From Thermoplasmatota archaeon (lineage in GTDB: Archaea; Thermoplasmatota; Thermoplasmata; UBA10834): 9,834 nucleotides of DNA. The stretch spans positions 1 through 9,834 of the forward strand of contig JAJISI010000043.1 of assembly GCA_022848805.1 (NCBI GenBank), in the 5' to 3' direction. Below, piece after piece: positions 5,318-9,834 of the stretch. A model generated the notes under the pieces. It ran no database searches. It was not told the DNA's origin and worked only from the letters and a program-made list of their open reading frames with translations. Position 1 is the first letter of the stretch, and each line of letters begins with the position of its first letter. A program made the position numbers and the translations under genes.

Positions 5318-6096
5318 TGGTTGACTGGATGCCGAAGACGAGGCTGGGCAAGATGGTCGTCGATGGCAAGATCACCACGATGAGCGAGGCGCTCAGGACG
5401 GGGCTGCCGCTCAGGGAGCCCGAGATAGTGGACATACTTCTCCCCGATCTTTAGGATGAAGTGCTCGACGTCAACATGGTGCAGCGGATGACGGACTCAG
5501 GCAGGAAGGTGAGGTTCGCCATCACCGTCGTCGTGGGCAACCAGGATGGTTTCGTCGGGCTCGGAAGGACCAAGGGCAGGGAGGTCGGACCCGCGATACG
5601 GACGGCGATAGATGTCGCGAAGCTGGACATAATCGAGGTCAAGCGCGGCTGTGGCTCGTGGGAGTGCGGCTGTCTCACACCTCACTCGCTGCCGTTCGAG
5701 ACGGAGGGGCACACGGGCTCGGTCGTCGTCCGGCTGAAGCCGGCCCCTAGAGGCACCGGACTCGCCATCGGAGACATCGCGAAGAGCGTGCTCAAGATGG
5801 CCGGGGTCGAGGACGCCTGGGGATTCACGAAGGGGCACACGAAAACCACGGTCAACTACTCCATCGCAGCTTTCGAGGCGCTCAGGATGACCTCGCAGAT
5901 GAGGGTCACCGACGAGCAGAGGGAGCGGCTCAAGATAGTGAGCGGGCCGGTCAAGCTGCACGTGGCGCCATCCATAGTAGTCGAGGAGTCCGTCGAGGCC
6001 GAGAAGGAGGCCAAGGCGGAAGAGGCGGCAAAGGAGGAGGCACCTAAGGAAGCCGCTCCAGCTGTCGATGCGACGACGAAGAAGGAGGAGGCCTAG
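5317..6096 (+). CDS. rps5: 30S ribosomal protein uS5 (S5), interrupted by an in-frame TAG at codon 46
   Basis: S5 lies at the mRNA entry region of the 30S subunit and affects accuracy. Starting at ATG 5317 the frame gives the archaeal N-terminus MVDWMPKTRLGKMVVDGKIT, then EPEIVDILLPDL, a TAG codon at 5452-5454, and without any shift DEVLDVNMVQRMTDSGRKVRF. The S5 double-stranded-RNA-binding-like domain follows (VVVGNQDGFVGLGRTKGREVGPAI, about residues 67-90), then RGCGSWECGC and the C-terminal domain. Family-like sequence on both sides of the TAG shows one gene of 260 codons. If the TAG is a true stop, a GTG at 5461 could restart a 211-residue S5 lacking the N-terminal 48 residues. Residues about 227-259 form a low-complexity Ala/Glu/Lys tail. 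The gene ends in TAG at 6094-6096. Confidence 0.9.
5452..5454 (+). other. In-frame TAG (amber) codon inside S5
   Basis: The TAG lies in the phase of ATG 5317 and of the downstream S5 frame, between LLPDL and DEVLD. Archaeal S5 proteins I recall have a glutamate at this place (LLPDLEDEVLD-like), so a single G-to-T change from GAG would create it. It may be a sequencing or consensus error, a suppressed or recoded UAG, or a real break. The sequence alone cannot decide. Confidence 0.85.
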
Positions 6097-6097
6097 G

Positions 6098-6586
6098 ATG
6101 TCCGCCGTTGCAGTGATAAGGGTCAGAGGGCACGCGAAGATAAGACACGACGCCGTGCAGACCATGGAGATGATGAGGCTTCACAGGCCGAACCACTGCG
6201 TCCTGCTCCCGATGAACACGACGACCAAGGGAATGCTACAGGTCGCGAAGGATTACGTCACATGGGGCGAGGTCAGTCACGAAACCATCGCCAGGCTGCT
6301 TGTCAAGAAAGGCGAGGTCTCCGGAGGAGGAAGGCTGACCGACGACCATGTGAAGAACAACTCGGAGTTCTCATCGATACTGTCGCTCGCGAAGGCGCTG
6401 GAGAAGGCCGAGGCGAAGCTGAGCGACGTCGAGGGGCTGAAGCCCGTCTTCAGGCTACCGCCCCCGAGACGCGGCTACGAGAAGGTCAAGCGGCCGTACT
6501 CCGTCGGAGGGGCAGTCGGCAACAGAGGCGTCGAGATCGTCAAGCTCATCGAGAAGATGCTCGAGGGAACCAAGGAGGCCGATTAG
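6098..6586 (+). CDS. rpl30: 50S ribosomal protein uL30 (L30)
   Basis: L30 is a large-subunit protein that binds 23S rRNA. The 162-residue product is the long archaeal/eukaryotic (L7-like) form. The ferredoxin-like core starts AVAVIRVRGHAKIRHDAVQTMEMMRLHRPNHCVLLP (about residues 3-38), and the insertion VTWGEVSHETIARLLVKKG (about 54-72) is typical of archaea. The C-terminal part has FRLPPPRRGYEKVKRPYSVGGAVGNRG (about 118-144). The start ATG lies one base after the S5 TAG stop, with AAGGAGG at 6082-6088 nine bases upstream. The gene ends in TAG. Confidence 0.96.
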   Translation: MSAVAVIRVRGHAKIRHDAVQTMEMMRLHRPNHCVLLPMNTTTKGMLQVAKDYVTWGEVSHETIARLLVKKGEVSGGGRLTDDHVKNNSEFSSILSLAKALEKAEAKLSDVEGLKPVFRLPPPRRGYEKVKRPYSVGGAVGNRGVEIVKLIEKMLEGTKEAD

Positions 6587-6587
6587 G

Positions 6588-7013
6588 ATGGTCAGCAAGA
6601 CTAGCAAGTACAGGGGCGGCAGGACCCATGGCCGCGGAAGAAAGGCCGGCAGAGGTGCCGGGCTCAGAGGCGGCAGGGGAAACGCTGGCCTGCACAAGCA
6701 CAAGTGGATAAGCACGGTTAAGTACTTCCCGGAACATTTTGGCCGACGCGGCTTCAAGAGACCGCAATCGGTCGTCGCACACAAGATCACCATGAACCTC
6801 TCCGAACTGGAGCTGTCCCTGCCGGAGCTGGCAAGGGACGGGTTCGCCGCGGAGAAGGACGGCAGATGGACCGTAGACCTCACGAGGCTGGGGGTGGACA
6901 AGCTGCTCGGTTCCGGAAGGATCGCCACACCCGTTTCAGTACGCGTATCCGAGGTTTCGACGAAGGCGAAGGACAAGCTCAAGGGCGCCGGTGGAAAGCT
7001 GCTAGAGGAGTGA
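6588..7013 (+). CDS. rpl15: 50S ribosomal protein uL15 (L15)
   Basis: L15 is a large-subunit assembly protein with a long basic N-terminal tail that penetrates 23S rRNA. The 141-residue product begins with the glycine/arginine-rich segment KYRGGRTHGRGRKAGRGAG and RGGRGNAGLHKHKW, the archaeal/eukaryotic (L27a-like) form, followed by YFPEHFGRRGFKRP (about residues 46-59). The C-terminal globular domain ends in VSEVSTKAKDKLKGAGGKLLEE, with the family's GAGG turn. AAGGAGG at 6572-6578 is 9 nt before the ATG, and the start lies one base after the L30 stop. It is the last ribosomal protein gene of the window. Confidence 0.96.
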   Translation: MVSKTSKYRGGRTHGRGRKAGRGAGLRGGRGNAGLHKHKWISTVKYFPEHFGRRGFKRPQSVVAHKITMNLSELELSLPELARDGFAAEKDGRWTVDLTRLGVDKLLGSGRIATPVSVRVSEVSTKAKDKLKGAGGKLLEE

Positions 7014-7092
7014 AGGGAGCATTCCACGCGTCCGCTTCAGAGAGTGCACATAGGAACAGGGACACGGTCGGGGGCTGAAGGAAGGGTGTCTG
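7014..7092 (+). other. 79-bp gap between L15 and SecY, the largest intergenic space in the window
   Basis: I see no AT-rich box with a neighbouring BRE, no clear hairpin and no T-run, so neither a promoter nor a terminator can be supported. Just before the SecY ATG there is only a weak SD-like GGGTGT at 7084-7089. The gap separates the ribosomal genes from the membrane-protein genes and may hold a processing site or a weak promoter that I cannot recognise. Confidence 0.4.
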
Positions 7093-8679
7093 ATGGCTGA
7101 GGGTGAGAAGAAGAAAAGCTTGCTGTACAAGATCAAGCCAATCTCGGACAGACTGCCAGCGGTCACCAAACCCGAGGGGCATGTGCACTTCAGGACGAAG
7201 ATGGCCTGGATCATTCTGATCCTCGTGCTGTACTTCGCGATGACGAACGTCGTCATCTACGGATTGGACCAGGAGCAGGGGATAGACCTGTTCGCGCAGT
7301 ACAGGGCGATCCTCGCGGGCGCGCAGTTCTCGCTGATGCACCTAGGCATCGGCCCGATCGTCACCGGGTCCATCATCATGCAGCTCTTCACGGGCGCGAA
7401 GATAATCAAGCTCGACCTCAAGAACCCGGAGGACAAGGCGATCTACCAGGGCACCCAGAAGATGCTGGTGATCGTGATGATCGTCGTCGAGTCCGCGCCC
7501 CAGGTATACGGCTTCATGGAGCCGTCCACGAAGTTCATCGACATGTCGGATTCGATCCTGGCGGGTAGAGGGCTGGCCCTGGCGCGCACGTTCATCGTGG
7601 TGCAACTGGTCGCAGGCTCTTACCTAGTGTTCCTAATGGACGAGGTCGTGTCGAAGTGGGGCATAGGGAGCGGCATCTCGCTGTTCATCGCGGCGGGCGT
7701 GTCGCAGCAGATATTCACTGGGTCGCTCAACTGGCATCCGGCCAACTCGGCCCTCGAGATGAGCCTGAACAATCCACCGGCGGGCACGCTCCCGAAGACC
7801 ATGTACATATTCCACCACATGTCGTCCCCGGAGTTGGTCAACGGAGGCTACGAACAGATATTCTTAGCGCAGCCCAACCCCATGGTCGCGCTCATAGGCA
7901 CAATCGCGATATTCCTGATAGTCGCGTACACCGAATCGAGCAGGATCGAACTACCCCTTGCGCACGGAAGCGCGAGGGGTGCGAGGGGCAGGTATCCGAT
8001 CAAGCTGATCTACGCGTCGAACATACCGGTCATACTGATGGCGGCCCTGCTGGCCAACGTGAGCATGTTCTCGATGCTCTTCGCCAGCCACCCGTCGTTC
8101 TCGAACATCCCTCTGCTGGGTGACAACTGGATGCTGGGCTATTACGTAGGCGGAAACACCGTCCCAGCCGGAGGTCTCGCCTACTACTTGTCGACGGTCA
8201 ACGGCGTGGGTGATTGGCTTTTACCGCTGCTTAGCGATAGCTATCTCAATACGTACCTGAACGGCATAGGCGACGTGAAAACGAGGCTTCAGATCAGCAT
8301 CCACGTCCTCGTCTACGTCAGCGTCATGATCATCGGGTCTATCGCGTTCGCCAAGTTCTGGATAGAGACCACCAACATGGGTGCGGAGTCGGTGGCATCA
8401 CAGATCGAGTCCAGCGGTATGCAGATACCCGGGTTCAGACGCGACCCGCGCGTGCTGAAGAGGGTGCTGGAGAGGTACATCCCCGTCGTGACGATCATAT
8501 CCGGAGCGGTGGTCGGCGCGCTCGCCGCAGGAGCGGACCTGATAGGCACGGTAGGTAACGCCACCGGCACGGGCGTGCTGCTAGCCGTAGGCATCATGAT
8601 ACAACTGTACGACGCTATCGGGCGCGAGCAGATGATGGAGATGCACCCAGTGCTGAGAGGGTTCTTCGGAGGCGAGTGA
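7093..8679 (+). CDS. secY: Preprotein translocase subunit SecY (Sec61 alpha)
   Basis: SecY is the channel subunit of the SecYE-beta translocon, through which proteins are secreted or inserted into the membrane. The 528-residue product has the amphipathic N-terminus (LYKIKPISDRLPAV) and about ten membrane segments, near residues 37-56, 81-101, 122-141, 163-181, 190-209, 264-279, 305-330, 401-421, 462-480 and 490-507. The plug region follows TM1 (about 65-80) and leads into GIGPIVTGSIIMQL. The cytosolic ribosome-binding loop after TM6 has ESSRIELPLAHGSARG (about 281-296), and the GSGISLFIAAG of TM5 is typical. External loops 210-263 and 331-400 are long, making the protein larger than the roughly 440-residue Methanocaldococcus form. 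Its place after L15 is universal. Confidence 0.97.
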   Translation: MAEGEKKKSLLYKIKPISDRLPAVTKPEGHVHFRTKMAWIILILVLYFAMTNVVIYGLDQEQGIDLFAQYRAILAGAQFSLMHLGIGPIVTGSIIMQLFTGAKIIKLDLKNPEDKAIYQGTQKMLVIVMIVVESAPQVYGFMEPSTKFIDMSDSILAGRGLALARTFIVVQLVAGSYLVFLMDEVVSKWGIGSGISLFIAAGVSQQIFTGSLNWHPANSALEMSLNNPPAGTLPKTMYIFHHMSSPELVNGGYEQIFLAQPNPMVALIGTIAIFLIVAYTESSRIELPLAHGSARGARGRYPIKLIYASNIPVILMAALLANVSMFSMLFASHPSFSNIPLLGDNWMLGYYVGGNTVPAGGLAYYLSTVNGVGDWLLPLLSDSYLNTYLNGIGDVKTRLQISIHVLVYVSVMIIGSIAFAKFWIETTNMGAESVASQIESSGMQIPGFRRDPRVLKRVLERYIPVVTIISGAVVGALAAGADLIGTVGNATGTGVLLAVGIMIQLYDAIGREQMMEMHPVLRGFFGGE

Positions 8680-8683
8680 TCAT

Positions 8684-9391
8684 ATGAAGGCCCCGGCAGG
8701 AGGAGCAGGTAAGGGAGGGGGCGCGGCGCCCCCGAAACCAGCATTCGGCAGCCAGATCGTCATGCTCATGGCCTTCATGGTCGCCCTGCTAGTGCTCTTC
8801 GACAACAACCTGAGGCAGTCGCTCGGGAACATCGTCGGTATCGCGTTCATGCCACTCATAGGATTCAGTGGGCGGTACCCTGTGATGACCCTCATGTGCG
8901 CCGGCCTCATCATGACCGTCTTCAGCGTCACCGTGAGGCACTTCTTCGTCGACTGGGTCGCGATGGCGAGGAACCAGAGGATCATGTCAGCCTTCCAGAA
9001 GGAGATGAGGGAGGCTAGGACGAGCAACAACACCTTCAAGCTCAAGAAGCTCACGGAGATCCAGCCGAAGATGACTGCGCAGTCGATGAAATCGACCCAG
9101 GCGCAGCTGAAGCTGATGCCGATGACCATGATAGTCATCATACCGATCTTCGCGTGGATATCGAACTTCGTCTACCAGGACCTGACGTCGACGATATTCT
9201 CGGTCCCGTGGGAGTTCAACGTTGACATGAAGGGCTCGAACGTGCTGCCCAACTGGATACTACTCTACTCGCTCGTGACCATACCGTTCGGGCAGGTGCT
9301 CCAGAGGACGCTGAAGCTCTTCAGCTTCACCAGGAAGCTACGCCAGCTCGAGTACGGGGTAGAAGAGACCAATCCCGTCGAGAGGATCTGA
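8684..9391 (+). CDS. DUF106 family membrane protein (archaeal Oxa1/YidC/EMC3-like insertase)
   Basis: The 235-residue product is a membrane protein of the archaeal DUF106 family, which belongs to the Oxa1/YidC/EMC3/TMCO1 superfamily and is thought to assist insertion of membrane proteins at the ribosome. It has a short Gly/Ala/Pro-rich N-terminus (residues 1-20), membrane segments at about 24-39 and 66-85, and a charged, probably coiled-coil cytosolic stretch (about 86-143, with ARNQRIMSAFQKEMREAR and LKKLTEIQPKM). A third membrane segment with the conserved LKLMPMTMIVIIPIFAWI (about 142-159) and a fourth at about 189-207 follow. GGAGG at 8668-8672 inside the end of secY precedes the ATG, so it is probably co-translated with SecY. 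Family is clear; molecular role is inferred from the superfamily. Confidence 0.9.
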   Translation: MKAPAGGAGKGGGAAPPKPAFGSQIVMLMAFMVALLVLFDNNLRQSLGNIVGIAFMPLIGFSGRYPVMTLMCAGLIMTVFSVTVRHFFVDWVAMARNQRIMSAFQKEMREARTSNNTFKLKKLTEIQPKMTAQSMKSTQAQLKLMPMTMIVIIPIFAWISNFVYQDLTSTIFSVPWEFNVDMKGSNVLPNWILLYSLVTIPFGQVLQRTLKLFSFTRKLRQLEYGVEETNPVERI

Positions 9392-9402
9392 GAGGTAATA
9401 AC

Positions 9403-9834
9403 ATGAGAATCGCGATCTCGGGCCCGCCCGGGAGCGGGAAGACGACCGTCAGCGAGATCGTCTCAGAGCGCATGGGTTACAAGCTCGTGCTCGTCGGCCA
9501 GATTTTCAGGGAGATGGCATCCGAGAGGTGCGTGGACCTCGAGAGGTTCGGCAAGTTCGCCGAGGAGGATGAGACCATCGACCGCGAGCTGGACGCCCGC
9601 ATGGTCGCCGTCGCGAGGGAGAGCAAGGACATCGTCATAGAGGGCAGGCTGACAGGGGCCCTCATGAGACGGTTCGTGATATCCGCCTTTAAAGTGCACA
9701 TAGACGCGTCCGAAGAGGTCAGGAGCGACAGGATAGCCAAGCGGGAGGAGAAGCCGGCCGATATCGTCTTGAGGGATATGCAGGTGCGGGAACGCTCCGA
9801 GACGAAGAGGTACCGAGCGTACTACGGCATCGAC
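9403..9834 (+). CDS. cmk: Cytidylate kinase, archaeal type (5' part; cut by window end)
   Basis: This kinase transfers phosphate from ATP to CMP or dCMP in pyrimidine nucleotide synthesis and salvage. The 144 visible codons begin MRIAISGPPGSGKTTVSEIV, with the P-loop GPPGSGKT at residues 7-14. They continue with the nucleotide-binding GQIFREMA (about 32-39), the family-typical IVIEGRLTG (about 77-85) and an arginine-rich segment RSDRIAKREEK (about 107-117) that fits the lid. The short archaeal Cmk family is about 180 residues, so the C-terminus (about 35-40 residues) lies beyond the window. GAGGTAAT at 9392-9399 overlaps the preceding stop region and serves as SD. Another small P-loop NMP kinase is possible, but motif and cluster position favour Cmk. 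Confidence 0.9.
   Translation, partial: MRIAISGPPGSGKTTVSEIVSERMGYKLVLVGQIFREMASERCVDLERFGKFAEEDETIDRELDARMVAVARESKDIVIEGRLTGALMRRFVISAFKVHIDASEEVRSDRIAKREEKPADIVLRDMQVRERSETKRYRAYYGID

Noticed and set aside
6094..6711. The frame after the S5 TAG stop stays open for about 200 codons, through L30 and into L15, which could suggest a readthrough product.
   Set aside because: The translation is a compositional shadow, rich in Arg, Ala, Glu and Gly with no family resemblance. The true genes in another phase (L30 and L15) are well supported. Long shadow frames are common at this GC content.
7014..7092. A possible secY promoter or an L15 terminator in the gap.
   Set aside because: I found no TATA-like AT-rich octamer, BRE, hairpin or T-run that could be supported.

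Overview
The window is one continuous plus-strand stretch of an archaeal ribosomal-protein supercluster (the spc-type operon and its secY extension). The archaeal origin is clear from protein families absent from bacteria (L32e, L19e, S4e), an archaeal-type S5, L18 and SecY, a DUF106 (Oxa1/EMC3-like) membrane protein, and Shine-Dalgarno sites matching the anti-SD of archaeal 16S rRNA (GAGGTGAT). Base composition is GC-rich with heavy AGG use for arginine. My best guess is a high-GC euryarchaeon near Thermoplasmata, possibly of Methanomassiliicoccales type. I hold that placement with low confidence because no search was run.

Layout, all on the plus strand: 3' tail of the RNase P subunit Rpp29/Rnp1 (3-44); S17 (66-407); L14 (417-815); L24 (826-1203); S4e (1208-1918); L5 (1915-2427); S14 (2424-2570, TTG start); S8 (2582-2971); L6 (2982-3527); L32e with a long N-terminal extension (3532-4356); L19e (4359-4811); L18 (4814-5317); S5 (5317-6096, interrupted by an in-frame TAG at 5452-5454); L30 (6098-6586); L15 (6588-7013); a 79-bp gap; SecY (7093-8679); a DUF106 membrane insertase-like protein (8684-9391); and the 5' part of an archaeal cytidylate kinase (9403 to the window end).

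The genes form a tight cotranscribed unit. Several neighbours overlap by 1-4 nt, and in several junctions the SD of the next gene is built on the stop codon of the previous one, so translational coupling is likely. The products are ribosomal proteins of both subunits, followed by the membrane machinery (SecY channel and Oxa1-like protein) that takes up nascent membrane proteins, then a nucleotide-metabolism kinase commonly carried in this cluster.

The one real surprise is S5. Its reading frame has a strong SD, a good ATG and family-like sequence on both sides of a TAG codon at codon 46, where homologues usually carry glutamate. It may be a sequencing or assembly error, a UAG decoded as an amino acid (pyrrolysine would be the archaeal precedent), or a split gene with restart. 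TAG also ends S17, S5 and L30 here, which argues against wholesale recoding. I found no RNA genes, CRISPR arrays, mobile elements, clear promoters or terminators.
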